Source of the DNA: Bacilli bacterium
Lineage (GTDB): Bacteria > Bacillota_I > Bacilli_A > ML615J-28 > CAG-698
NCBI GenBank assembly: GCA_017962745.1
Contig: JAGCUR010000017.1
Coordinates: forward strand, 1 to 64,000
Length of the DNA stretch: 64,000 bases
Direction of reading: 5' to 3'
Shown piece after piece: positions 26,468 to 35,758 of this stretch (position 1 is its first letter; the number at the start of each line of letters is the position of its first letter). The position numbers and the translations under genes are program-made. The notes below the pieces were generated by a model, which had not been told where the DNA came from, ran no database searches, and saw only the letters and a list, made by a program, of their open reading frames with translations.

Positions 26468-29400
26468 TTATTCCTCCTTACTCGTTAACCATTGATCGAT
26501 GTTAGCGATCGATGGAACGATATAATCTTTTACTTTTACACCATTAACGATATATTTGAATTCTGTCATCTTTCGTTCAATTTCTCTATTTGATTCAATA
26601 ACAGCATCATCTAGAGCAATTCGCACATTAGTTCCATTAAATACTACTTTACTATAAGCATCAGATATACTTCTTTCAATCATGTATGCAGCTGGAACTC
26701 TACTTGCTTCCATGCTGAAGTCACGAAGTTGGGTTAGCATTACTTGCTTGTGGCTTTCCTCAATTGGAAGAGTTGCAAAAGCATTTAAGTTAGCAGAATA
26801 CCATAAGTATTCTAGCCCATACATGCTATACATCTTTTGAATGAATGATTCTTGAGTAGGTGTTGACATCCACCATTTAATAAATTCCCAAGATTCTTGC
26901 TTTTTATCGCTAGCTTCAAACATCGTAATACCTTGAGAACCCGCAGTCGAATAACGGTTTACATTACCGTTTATATCTTCATAACCGATATGCGGAGCTA
27001 TACTCCAGTTACCGTTGATTTCAGGAGCCGCAATTAATAGCGATGTATAAGTACTACTATTTGCAATACCAATTGGTAGGGTACCATATCTAAATGAGTT
27101 ATAAAAACTCAAAGTTTCTTCTGGCACATCATAAATTGTAAATAAATTAGTAGTAAATTTAAGTGCCGCAACATATGCTTCATCTGATAAAGTCGTATTC
27201 ATTCCATCAGATGTATATAAACTACCCGTATAAGTTCCTTCGTATTTACCACTTGAAGCATATTGATATAGTATCGGTAAGCTAGCTACATATGGCTTTA
27301 AGCCACGGTAGCTTGAAAGTGGCGAATAGAAATTATAACCTAGGCGTTGTAAAATCGGTAACTGCCCAATTAAATCATCCCAAGTAGATGGAACATCTAA
27401 ATTTAGGGATGAATAAATGTCACTACGGTAGAATGTTACCCAAAAATCTTGCGTTTCCGGGATTCCATACATGCCATCTTCATATGCATAAGGAATCATA
27501 GCTCCTTTTGCAAAGTTAGCTACTAACTCAGCATAGCCATTAAATCCTCTTAAATCTACAGTTATTCCTCTTAGGGCTAAATCATAAGGTATCCAGTTAC
27601 TAATACCAATCGCTACATCAGGCAGGTCACCTGATGAATTAGCAAGTATTAGCTTATTTTGATCAGGCATGATTGAGAACTTAACTTTAAGTCCCGCTTC
27701 ATCTACCATTTGTTGCATTACTTCCACATACTGTCTACTTCTATTAACCCATACTTCTACTTCATCATCCGATACATCTTTTGTAGAATATTCTTTTTTA
27801 AAGAAGGAAATAAAGAATCTTTTAACTCCTTCAAATAAAGAAACAAAGAAGTTTTCCTTAGCTCTTGGTAGTTTTACATCTGCTTTAGATAAATAAATTC
27901 TTTCTAATCCCATTGGGTTATTATTTAAAGTCAATAATAAATTACCAAGCACTTGAGAAACTGAACTTGATCCATCCGTAAATAAAGTAATCTTATTACC
28001 GATTTGATCAGGATCTTTAGCTAAGTTTTGTAGTTTTGTAATTGCTACTTTTAATGATGAGAATGTTGATGATTCTTTGCCATTGGAACTAAACTGTTTT
28101 AAATAATCTCTTAAATTATTTATTTGGTCACACCAACTATTAAGCCTATCTTCTAAATCTGGGATATATTTTGATATATTCCAGTTACGATAAGTATCTG
28201 TTTGACCATTAGTTAAGCTCTTTATTTCAAGGCTTAAATCATTCATTTCATCCATTATGCGGTCAATTTCTTCAATCGCATAACGATAAATATCAATATT
28301 AACTTTAAAAGTTAAAGTGTTTTCACCTTCATTTAAATAAACATATAACTTACCAGCATCATTATGAAGAGTTTCATTTTGCCATTTTTTAGAATAGTAG
28401 AATGGATATGCATATAAATCTTCATATGGTACTTCGCCGTTAATCATAATTGTACGACTAACTGGCATATTTAAAAATGAATCCTGGAGAAACTTAATAC
28501 TTATACTATATAGGCCGGCAGTTGGGGCATTTAGTTTATAACTAATTGCTTGGTTACCGTTATCCCATGATGCATTGTAAACTGCATTAAGTAGTTTATG
28601 TGATGTATCATATCTTGTAGCGGTAGAATCTTGAAGTGAATATACTCTAATATCAAGGCTTGATTTAGTGTACACTTCTTCAGCTCCGATTGTGATTGTA
28701 TCACCATCATAATATGGAGCCCCATTATAGTTAGCTAAGTACTCATTGTAAGTTAAATATTTATTAATCGATTGTAAATAGATATCGCTAATTGCTACTT
28801 CACCGCTTTTAATAGTTAAATCGATGGTATTTTCACCTTCATCTAAATAAATATAAAGTGGTGAATCGTGCAAGCTAGAGCCATCTGCTAAGAAGGCATT
28901 TTCATACCATTTTGATAATCTGCTTGCGGAAGGTAAGATTTCGTTGCCATAGCGATCAGTTTTAAATTCAGTGCTAGATTCCCATTCTTGAGGAAAGATT
29001 AATTGTAATAATTCGTAGTATTCTACAACCCCATTAATCTCCATACTAGCTTCCGTATCAACAATAGAACTTGAGTTAGCAAAATATGTAAAGCCTAAGG
29101 CATATAATCCTTCTTGCTCTACAGTTACTTTAAACTTATAACTATCGCCAACACCTAACTTAATAGCATTCTTTCCTTCAATCATTGAAGCAACTATTTC
29201 GCTATCTATATCGATATATTCTTCATATGTTATTTTTTTATAATAAGAATTAACGATTTTTACCTTAAACATATTTAGAAACTTAGTGTACTTTAAATTA
29301 CCATCATTGTTGATGGTATTTTCTAAATATGCCATACCGTTTTCTACTGGGTCATCTTTTTCTTCTAATGGCTTTGCGGTAACAATACACGCAAAGATGA

Positions 29401-29473
29401 AGAATAGGACAAAGATAGTAGCAAAAATACAGCTAATTCTTATTACTCTTTTAATTATTTTGTTTTTTATCAT
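26468..29473 (-). CDS. Giant solute-binding protein with beta-sandwich front
   Basis: A 1,001-residue secreted or membrane-anchored protein with a hydrophobic N-terminal segment (about residues 9-31) and no lipobox Cys match of the usual form. Residues about 60-420 hold two beta-sandwich modules with repeated YIYLDEGENTIDL and LYVYLNEGENTLTF strands. A helical linker (about 420-500) leads to a family 1 solute-binding fold (about 590-960), with GIPETQDFWVTFYRS and AGSQGITMFEASDKKQESWEFIKWW split over that region. The front modules may hold polymer while the back delivers oligosaccharide to the permeases. Normal binding proteins are 400-500 residues. Confidence 0.82.
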   Translation of the reverse strand: MIKNKIIKRVIRISCIFATIFVLFFIFACIVTAKPLEEKDDPVENGMAYLENTINNDGNLKYTKFLNMFKVKIVNSYYKKITYEEYIDIDSEIVASMIEGKNAIKLGVGDSYKFKVTVEQEGLYALGFTYFANSSSIVDTEASMEINGVVEYYELLQLIFPQEWESSTEFKTDRYGNEILPSASRLSKWYENAFLADGSSLHDSPLYIYLDEGENTIDLTIKSGEVAISDIYLQSINKYLTYNEYLANYNGAPYYDGDTITIGAEEVYTKSSLDIRVYSLQDSTATRYDTSHKLLNAVYNASWDNGNQAISYKLNAPTAGLYSISIKFLQDSFLNMPVSRTIMINGEVPYEDLYAYPFYYSKKWQNETLHNDAGKLYVYLNEGENTLTFKVNIDIYRYAIEEIDRIMDEMNDLSLEIKSLTNGQTDTYRNWNISKYIPDLEDRLNSWCDQINNLRDYLKQFSSNGKESSTFSSLKVAITKLQNLAKDPDQIGNKITLFTDGSSSVSQVLGNLLLTLNNNPMGLERIYLSKADVKLPRAKENFFVSLFEGVKRFFISFFKKEYSTKDVSDDEVEVWVNRSRQYVEVMQQMVDEAGLKVKFSIMPDQNKLILANSSGDLPDVAIGISNWIPYDLALRGITVDLRGFNGYAELVANFAKGAMIPYAYEDGMYGIPETQDFWVTFYRSDIYSSLNLDVPSTWDDLIGQLPILQRLGYNFYSPLSSYRGLKPYVASLPILYQYASSGKYEGTYTGSLYTSDGMNTTLSDEAYVAALKFTTNLFTIYDVPEETLSFYNSFRYGTLPIGIANSSTYTSLLIAAPEINGNWSIAPHIGYEDINGNVNRYSTAGSQGITMFEASDKKQESWEFIKWWMSTPTQESFIQKMYSMYGLEYLWYSANLNAFATLPIEESHKQVMLTQLRDFSMEASRVPAAYMIERSISDAYSKVVFNGTNVRIALDDAVIESNREIERKMTEFKYIVNGVKVKDYIVPSIANIDQWLTSKEE

Positions 29474-29495
29474 ACAAAAACCTCATAAAAGATAA

Positions 29496-29520
29496 GGGGG
29501 AAATAAATAATTATTCCCCC
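29496..29520 (-). other. Hairpin between the two solute-binding protein genes
   Basis: GGGGG plus AATAA pairs with TTATT plus CCCCC with one bulged A. No T run follows on the minus strand, so full termination is unlikely. Such hairpins downstream of binding-protein genes are known to stabilise the upstream message or lower read-through, giving more binding protein than permease. Confidence 0.6.
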
Positions 29521-29531
29521 CGCATAATAAA

Positions 29532-30971
29532 TTAATCAACAGGTTGTAAATTTAAAGCTTGGTATGCTTCTTGTACTTTTTGGTTAATTAATATTGTCCA
29601 TTCACGAGCAAGCTGATCAGTAGGTTTATTGTACCAATCTTCTTCTTCGTTAGTTTCTTCGATATAGTTCCAGAAATCACTATATCCTGGTAACCATTTG
29701 TCTACATCTGGTGCACCATCACTTAAGTGATCGATGCAATAGATATAACCACTATAGTTATGAGTTTCATTTAACTCTTCCATATATTCAATAATATCTT
29801 CCCAAACTTGTGGATAGTTAGCTACTGGGAATCTGTCGATTCCTTTGCCAGTCTTTTTCATGATTTCGAGTCTAGCTTTCCAGCCTTCTTCTCCAAAGCT
29901 CATCCATTTCATAAGTTCGTATGCTTCTTCTGGATAATCAGTTAAGCTTGATACGCACATATAATCTAGGATTACAGCTTCATTAGCAGTATCACCAGCT
30001 GGATATGGATAGAATTCAACTTTCATATTAGCTGCTTGGAATGAATCTAAATAGCTTAAGATGTTCCAAGAACCTTCAACTGCGAAAGCAGTATGGCCTT
30101 TTTCGAATGGCCAAGCTGATTCGTTACCATAAATTTGTTCTTTTTCTTCAGCTGTTAATTGTTCTAACATACCTGTTTGGTAGAATTCTTCAGTATATCT
30201 ACGATATTTTAACCATTGTTCTGATTCATAGTTAAATCTATTACCATTCCATGAATCATATCCAAGACCTGAATTAGTTTGTGCTGTCATCGCCTTTTCA
30301 AAATCTAAAGCGCCATAATAACCATTAATGGCAAAGATTCTAGTTCCATCTGCATTAACACCCATATCTAAGATATCTTTAGAGATGTCATAGAAATCTT
30401 CAAATGTCCAATCATATCCTGGAACATCCATACCAAGGTTAGTAAGTAATGTTTGATTTACAAAGAAACCTTTGATGAATTGGTATGATGGAGCAGCAAG
30501 TCTTACAACTTTACCGCTAGCATCTTTATAAATAGCAGTCTTTGCGATATTTGAATATACTTTAGCAGCATCTGGATCTTTATCCCAGAATTCAGAAATA
30601 TCATAAACTAAACCATTTTTAATTACTGAAGGTACATTATCAGTTACGAATACATCAGGTAACATATTACCTTGAGCAGCGCTGATTAAGTTAGTAGTAA
30701 ATGTAGTACCACTACCAGTAATTGATGTATCTAGGGTAACTTTAATGTTTGGATGAGCAGCTTCGAAGGCATCGATCATTGCTTGTGCAACATCTTGATC
30801 GCCCCATTCCGCATAAGTTAGGTAAATTGTACGGTTTCCACCGCCACCTTGGCTACCGCCGCCATTTCCACCTTGGTTACCGCCGCTATTTCCGCCATTG
30901 CCACTTTCTCCACAAGCAACAAGGCCTAGGCCTAATAATATTAAAACTAAAATTGATAAAAACTTTTTCAT
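29532..30971 (-). CDS. Solute-binding lipoprotein, family 1
   Basis: A 479-residue lipoprotein with lipobox LVAC (Cys at about residue 20), then a Gly/Asn/Ser linker of about 25 residues that lifts the domain off the membrane. The binding fold starts at IYLTYAEWGDQDVAQAMIDA and includes FAVEGSWNILSYL and YPEEAYELMKWMS, typical of sugar-binding proteins. It lies between the glycan-binding lipoprotein and the hairpin. It is the normal-sized partner of the 1,001-residue protein, so two binding proteins serve the operon. Confidence 0.92.
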   Translation of the reverse strand: MKKFLSILVLILLGLGLVACGESGNGGNSGGNQGGNGGGSQGGGGNRTIYLTYAEWGDQDVAQAMIDAFEAAHPNIKVTLDTSITGSGTTFTTNLISAAQGNMLPDVFVTDNVPSVIKNGLVYDISEFWDKDPDAAKVYSNIAKTAIYKDASGKVVRLAAPSYQFIKGFFVNQTLLTNLGMDVPGYDWTFEDFYDISKDILDMGVNADGTRIFAINGYYGALDFEKAMTAQTNSGLGYDSWNGNRFNYESEQWLKYRRYTEEFYQTGMLEQLTAEEKEQIYGNESAWPFEKGHTAFAVEGSWNILSYLDSFQAANMKVEFYPYPAGDTANEAVILDYMCVSSLTDYPEEAYELMKWMSFGEEGWKARLEIMKKTGKGIDRFPVANYPQVWEDIIEYMEELNETHNYSGYIYCIDHLSDGAPDVDKWLPGYSDFWNYIEETNEEEDWYNKPTDQLAREWTILINQKVQEAYQALNLQPVD

Positions 30972-30988
30972 ATTTCACCAGTTATTTA

Positions 30989-33415
30989 TTATTCATTAGC
31001 AACGATTGCGATGTTGCTTACTTCTGCTTCGAATGCACCAATGTTACCATTAGCTTCAGTACCGAATTGAAGTGATAAGCCAGCTTTGCTAGCTGCAGTT
31101 AGTTCGAATGTAACAGTTAATGTATTATCACCAGCTACTACATCTTGACTAGCGATAGCAACGATTGCATTATTTGCGCCTGAGTTAGCTGCAAATTTTA
31201 CTTTACCAGCTTTATTAAGCTTTAAGTTGAAAGATAAAGTATAACTGCCAGGTTGTAATTCTTTTGAATATAAGAATAATTGAGTAGCAAACCAGCAAGA
31301 ACCACTTGGTTGTGTACCATTAATCTTAATAACGCCATCTTCTAAAGAGAATGTAGTAGGGCTAGCAGCACCAACCCAGCCATCGCGGTCATACCATACA
31401 ACTGCTTGACCAGGATTAGCAACTGCGATTCCTTCTTCGCCCATTTCAGCTTTTAAGCTCTTAAGGCTAATTAATTCGCCATCATCTTCTCCTTCACCTT
31501 CGTTACCTTGGCTTGAGCCAACTTTTGCTGCTACGCCATCCATCTTGAATTCAGATAATACTAATGTATTGCTACCTAAATATTGATGAGATATAGGATT
31601 AGCACCTTCAACTTTTTCTTCCCAACCAAGTTGAATTGAAAGAACGAATTTAGCACCGGCATTAACTTCAGCTGCGAATTCAATATTATTATCACCAGCT
31701 ACGATATCAACTTTAGTACCATTGATTGTAATAGTACCAGCTGCGCTAGCATTAAGTTTGAATGAAACTGTATGAGTTCCAGCTGCTTCAATTGCTTCAG
31801 TTGCATAGAAGATTTGAGTTGCGAACCACCAATGTTCTGCTGTTAAGTTAGATGTAACAGTTAAAGCACCATCAGCATAAGATTGATTTGTAACACATAC
31901 TGGACCTAAATTCCATCCTGCATCTTGCACATACCATACAAAGAATGTATAAGGTTCACCATTTGCATCTGTTTCACCACCGATCTTAGAACCTTTAATA
32001 GTTCCAAGTAAGCAAGTAGGATCTGCATAATCAACAATTACAGGATCACCATTTCTAACAAGTAAAATTTCGCTAACTTCTGCTTCGAATGCGCCAATGT
32101 TTCCACCAGCTTCAGTACCGAATTGAATTGATAAGCCAGCTTTACCAGCTTCTAGTAAGTTAAATGTTAATGATAATGTATTATCACCATTTACAACTTC
32201 ACCACTATTAACAGCTTTTAAGGCAGTTTTGCTACCATCGTTAACTGCATATTTGATATTGCCATCTTTATTTAACTTTAAGTTAAATGATAATGTGTAG
32301 TTACCAGCTTGTAATTCACTAGAATATAAGAATAATTGAGTAGCAAACCAGCAAGAACCACTTGGTTGTGTACCATTAATCTTAATTATGCCATCTTCTA
32401 AAGAGAATGTAGTAGGGCTAGCAGCACCAACCCAGCCATCGCGGTCAAACCAAACAGTTGCAACTTCAGGGTTAGCGATTGCAGAATCTTCATCACCTAA
32501 TTCTCCCTTTAAGCTTGCTACGTTAAGTAAGCTTGCAATCTTAGTTTCTTCTACTTTGATATCATCTAAGTAACAAGCAGTTTGAGCTGAACTCTTACCT
32601 TCAGGTTGAGTTCCGAAACCAAATAATACTTGAATCTTAGTTAAATCGCTAGCAATTGAGCCATCTGCTAAGAATGAAACTTCGAATTCTTGCATTGTAG
32701 TAGTTAAGTCTACATTGATATCAGCTAAACCATTGAACCATGGATTTTCGCTTAATAATTGACCAACTTGAACTTGAATTGATCTAGCTTCATCTGCTCT
32801 AGCTTTGAATGATAACTTATAATATTTACCATTAGTTAAAGTAAATTCATTAGTTTCAACTCTTGGGCTAACTTTTTGCCAACTTACAGCAGTAATATCA
32901 ACTTTTAATTCATGGCTTTCACCATTCTTAACAACGCTTAGAGTAGCACCACCATTGTCGAATTCACTCTTAGTGAATGGATCAGTAGCACCTAATTCAA
33001 AGTCACCATTAACTACTAAGTCATCAGATTGAGGTAATTCAAATATAACTGTTACGCTACGGTATAAGTTATATTTTTGACCATTAATTGTAATGACATA
33101 TTTAATTTGATAAGTACCAGATTGTTTTACACATCCTTCTTCATCAAGTGGAATTAAATGACTAACTTCGATTTGACTAGTTAAGTCATTTCCATTTTCA
33201 TCAATTGCTTTAACGCCTTCTAAAGCGTTTAGTTTATCACCAACTTTTAGTTCAAATGAACTAGTTTCAGCTGTGATACCAGCAGTGTAAGTTGTACCAC
33301 CTTGTTGGCTACCGCCACCGCCTTCGCCACCTTCTCCGCCAGGGTTGTTTGTTTTACAAGCAACTAAAGCGAATAAAGCGATAAATGTTAATAATAAAGT
33401 AAAGATTTTTTTCAT
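30989..33415 (-). CDS. Surface glycan-binding lipoprotein with four modules
   Basis: An 808-residue lipoprotein with lipobox LVAC (Cys about 20) and no catalytic domain. An Ig-like domain (about 45-125) precedes a CBM4/9-like module (about 130-295). Three further related modules follow: A (about 305-462), B (about 470-640) and C (about 655-808). A and C share the DRDGWVGAASPTTFSLEDG block and are nearly identical over a 126-bp stretch. The exposed Trp residues of GSCWFATQ suit sugar stacking. By its place in the operon it should hold beta-glucan on the cell surface for the GH16 lipoprotein. Confidence 0.8.
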   Translation of the reverse strand: MKKIFTLLLTFIALFALVACKTNNPGGEGGEGGGGSQQGGTTYTAGITAETSSFELKVGDKLNALEGVKAIDENGNDLTSQIEVSHLIPLDEEGCVKQSGTYQIKYVITINGQKYNLYRSVTVIFELPQSDDLVVNGDFELGATDPFTKSEFDNGGATLSVVKNGESHELKVDITAVSWQKVSPRVETNEFTLTNGKYYKLSFKARADEARSIQVQVGQLLSENPWFNGLADINVDLTTTMQEFEVSFLADGSIASDLTKIQVLFGFGTQPEGKSSAQTACYLDDIKVEETKIASLLNVASLKGELGDEDSAIANPEVATVWFDRDGWVGAASPTTFSLEDGIIKINGTQPSGSCWFATQLFLYSSELQAGNYTLSFNLKLNKDGNIKYAVNDGSKTALKAVNSGEVVNGDNTLSLTFNLLEAGKAGLSIQFGTEAGGNIGAFEAEVSEILLVRNGDPVIVDYADPTCLLGTIKGSKIGGETDANGEPYTFFVWYVQDAGWNLGPVCVTNQSYADGALTVTSNLTAEHWWFATQIFYATEAIEAAGTHTVSFKLNASAAGTITINGTKVDIVAGDNNIEFAAEVNAGAKFVLSIQLGWEEKVEGANPISHQYLGSNTLVLSEFKMDGVAAKVGSSQGNEGEGEDDGELISLKSLKAEMGEEGIAVANPGQAVVWYDRDGWVGAASPTTFSLEDGVIKINGTQPSGSCWFATQLFLYSKELQPGSYTLSFNLKLNKAGKVKFAANSGANNAIVAIASQDVVAGDNTLTVTFELTAASKAGLSLQFGTEANGNIGAFEAEVSNIAIVANE
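31266..31391. repeat. 126-bp intragenic direct repeat, copy 1 (module C)
   Basis: This stretch matches 32322-32447 with only two differing bases. It codes for the core of module C of the glycan-binding lipoprotein. The flanks have diverged much more, so the identity points to recent gene conversion or strong selection. Confidence 0.9.
32322..32447. repeat. 126-bp intragenic direct repeat, copy 2 (module A)
   Basis: Partner of the repeat at 31266-31391 (two mismatches), coding for the core of module A. The two copies start 1,056 bp apart, in the same orientation and reading frame. Confidence 0.9.
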
Positions 33416-33433
33416 TTTCCTTTTCCTTTCCTT

Positions 33434-35002
33434 TTACTCTATACTTAAGTAATTTATTACTATTGCATTTCCTGTATCACTTGCATTACAAGTGATTTGA
33501 ATTTGATAATCACCTTTTGGTAAGTTTAACTCAGGAAATGCGATATCGTTATACTTACCAAATGTAGCACTTAAGGCTACTTTGTTTTCATAAACTATAT
33601 TAGTTCCACTCATAATCTTAACTTCTACTTCGCATGCTTTTAAGATATTAGCACGCAAGTTAACATTATAAGTTCCGCTTTCAGTCGTTTTTGCATTATA
33701 ATTGATGGTTGTTCCACTTGCTACTTGCAAGCAGTTACCACCTTCACTTGAAGCCGTTACAACTGTTACTTTTTTAGAAGCTGATGAATAATCAGTTCCT
33801 TTAATCTTACCAGGTAGAACAGGTTCTTTTAGTGTTGAGAATGTATAAATATCTGATAATGTCCAGTTACCATTAAAATCAACACTAATAATTCTAACTT
33901 GGTATGTTGTTGCTTCTTCTAAATTCTTAATCGTATAGTTATTAGACATCGTTGCCCCAATTTGTTTGTTGTTTACAACGATATCATATTGTCTAATACC
34001 TTGATTATCAGTAGCTTTATCCCATTCGATATATAAATTATCATAGCTTGCTACATAATTTTTAATATCTACTTGGCTTGGAACTTCTGTATCATTTTCA
34101 TCTACTTTTTGATATACCCTTACATAATCAACTAGCATCTTGGCTTCGTTAAAATCACTTGCAATATTGCCACCCATATTACCACCCATGGCAATATTCA
34201 TGATCAAGAAGAATTTTTGGTCAAATGGCCAGCGCGTTGCATCATGACTTGGTGAATGAGTATATGTGAAATAAGTTTTACCATTAACGATAAATTTGAT
34301 ACCTGTCTCATCCCACTCGCAAGCATAAAGATTCCAATCTTTTGTGGAAGTTGGGCAAGTGGTAGCTCCACCGACGCCACCGCCTTGCGATACAGTCGTA
34401 TGAGTTGTACCTTGGATGTAGTTAGGATTCTTACCAGTTGTTTCCATAATGTCGATTTCACCACTATTTGGCCAGCCACCATATACTGATTCAGTTGGCA
34501 TCATCCATAAAGCTGGCCATGTGCCAAGCCCTTCAGGTAGAATTGCTCTAAATTCAATATAGCCGTACTTGAAATCGCCTTTATTTTTCGATGTAAGTCT
34601 AGCGGATGTGTAAGAATAACCGCTTAATGATTCTTTTTTAGCAGTAATCGTTAAGTAGCCATCGCTTACATAAGAGTTATCATCGCGGTTAGTGTAAAAC
34701 TGACTTTCGTTATTACCCCAGCCACCACCGCCTACTTCATAATTCCATTTAGCAGGGTCAGGTGAACCAGTATAATTGAATTCATCAGTCCAAATTAAGC
34801 GGTATCCGTTAGATAAAATAGCAATCGTATCATTACTGAATTCGTCTGGTTCGATTTCACGATAGACAAATTCGGTTTGTTGATTGCCACCACTTCCACC
34901 AGATCCACCGTTACCGCTTGGATCTAGTTCGCAACCTACTAGGCAAATAGCACTAATTAGTAATAGAAAAATAAATAATTTCTTGATTGTTTTTATGTTC
35001 AT
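33434..35002 (-). CDS. GH16 beta-1,3-glucanase lipoprotein with FN3 and CBM6-like domains
   Basis: A 522-residue lipoprotein: lipobox LVGC near residue 24, a Gly-rich linker, and a GH16 domain (about 65-300) with GTWPALWMM and the catalytic GEIDIMETTG (about residue 182). A fibronectin type III domain (about 315-400, IEWDKATDNQGIRQYDIVVN) and a CBM6-like beta-sandwich (about 410-522) follow. It should cut beta-1,3-glucan at the cell surface. It is the first gene of the operon, after a good promoter. The start at 35002 is preferred: Met codons at 35020 and 35026 lie at or too near the start of transcription. Confidence 0.9.
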   Translation of the reverse strand: MNIKTIKKLFIFLLLISAICLVGCELDPSGNGGSGGSGGNQQTEFVYREIEPDEFSNDTIAILSNGYRLIWTDEFNYTGSPDPAKWNYEVGGGGWGNNESQFYTNRDDNSYVSDGYLTITAKKESLSGYSYTSARLTSKNKGDFKYGYIEFRAILPEGLGTWPALWMMPTESVYGGWPNSGEIDIMETTGKNPNYIQGTTHTTVSQGGGVGGATTCPTSTKDWNLYACEWDETGIKFIVNGKTYFTYTHSPSHDATRWPFDQKFFLIMNIAMGGNMGGNIASDFNEAKMLVDYVRVYQKVDENDTEVPSQVDIKNYVASYDNLYIEWDKATDNQGIRQYDIVVNNKQIGATMSNNYTIKNLEEATTYQVRIISVDFNGNWTLSDIYTFSTLKEPVLPGKIKGTDYSSASKKVTVVTASSEGGNCLQVASGTTINYNAKTTESGTYNVNLRANILKACEVEVKIMSGTNIVYENKVALSATFGKYNDIAFPELNLPKGDYQIQITCNASDTGNAIVINYLSIE

Positions 35003-35005
35003 ATT

Positions 35006-35019
35006 TGAAAACCTTTTCA
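35006..35019 (-). promoter_or_regulatory. cre-like palindrome at the glucan operon start
   Basis: TGAAAAGGTTTTCA is an inverted repeat (TGAAAA/TTTTCA) that differs from the CcpA/LacI-type consensus TGWNANCGNTNWCA only in one of the two central bases. It lies just after the predicted start of transcription and overlaps the ribosome site. A CcpA- or LacI-family repressor is likely to bind; none is encoded nearby. Confidence 0.5.
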
Positions 35020-35030
35020 TAGACATAACG

Positions 35031-35059
35031 ATTTTACACGAAAACCCATTAAAAGTCAA
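35031..35059 (-). promoter_or_regulatory. Promoter of the 22-kb glucan operon
   Basis: TTGACT (35054-35059) and TAAAAT (35031-35036) on the minus strand are exactly 17 bases apart. Transcription would start near 35024 and give a leader of about 22 bases. No comparable promoter was noticed inside the operon. Confidence 0.7.
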
Positions 35060-35087
35060 TCAAAGCGCATTTTTATGAAGCTTAATA

Positions 35088-35122
35088 AAAAAATATCATA
35101 ACAGTTCGTTATGATATTTTTT
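35088..35122 (-). terminator. Terminator after the FNT gene
   Basis: A 15-base stem, AAAAAATATCATAAC/GTTATGATATTTTTT, with a five-base loop. A and T tracts on both sides make it usable in both directions. It lies three bases after the FNT stop and upstream of the glucan promoter. Confidence 0.9.
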
Positions 35123-35125
35123 AAT

Positions 35126-35758
35126 TTATTCAGTTATTTTTATTATTTTTGATAATGCTGGTATTAATAAGCCACCAATTGAGTTACCTAAAATCATTAA
35201 TAACATGTATAAAAATGCTTTTAAACTCCATGCATCGGCTATCGAAATATAAAACATATTAGCGATGCAGTGTTCATAACTGCTAATGATGAATACAAAT
35301 ACACAAATGATTATCGCAAATACTTTTGAGAAATTATTATTTGATTTTTTAAATGTATTTACGCCTAAATAGATTAATAGGCCACACATTATAGCTAGGA
35401 TTAGTACACTAAACCAGCTATCATTTAGTTTAATTGCTACTAAATCGTTAGCTTTTAGAGTAATCGAATCAAATATTCTTGTTAAGTGAATTATTCCGGA
35501 TACAAAAAATGTACCTATGAAGTTACCAACTACGATTACAGGTAATAAAAAGTTAGTAGTTTTATCGTTATCTAGGGCATATCCGATTGCTCCTGTATAT
35601 AGTTTAAAACCACCTTCTACGATAAAGAATAATCCTACCGCAAAAGCTAGAGCTCCTAAATACTTTGATTCAGTTGATAAAAATACAACTCCACCAATGG
35701 CAATCAAAATACCAGATATAAAACTAGATATTAAAGTATTTATTATTTTTTTAAACAT
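35126..35758 (-). CDS. Formate/nitrite transporter (FNT) family channel
   Basis: A 210-residue membrane protein with six helices. Family marks are GILIAIGG in helix one, VGNFIGTFF, and SSYEHCIANMFY, which holds the central His region of the pore, and GNSIGGLLIPA near the end. FNT channels pass small monoacids such as formate, acetate or lactate, so it may export a fermentation acid. It is shorter than FocA (about 285). It overlaps the Nudix gene by eight bases and ends the engB operon. Confidence 0.8.
   Translation of the reverse strand: MFKKIINTLISSFISGILIAIGGVVFLSTESKYLGALAFAVGLFFIVEGGFKLYTGAIGYALDNDKTTNFLLPVIVVGNFIGTFFVSGIIHLTRIFDSITLKANDLVAIKLNDSWFSVLILAIMCGLLIYLGVNTFKKSNNNFSKVFAIIICVFVFIISSYEHCIANMFYISIADAWSLKAFLYMLLMILGNSIGGLLIPALSKIIKITE

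Noticed and set aside
34204-34482. Overlapping minus-strand frame in the GH16 lipoprotein gene
   Set aside because: It lies out of frame inside the catalytic domain and has no family resemblance.
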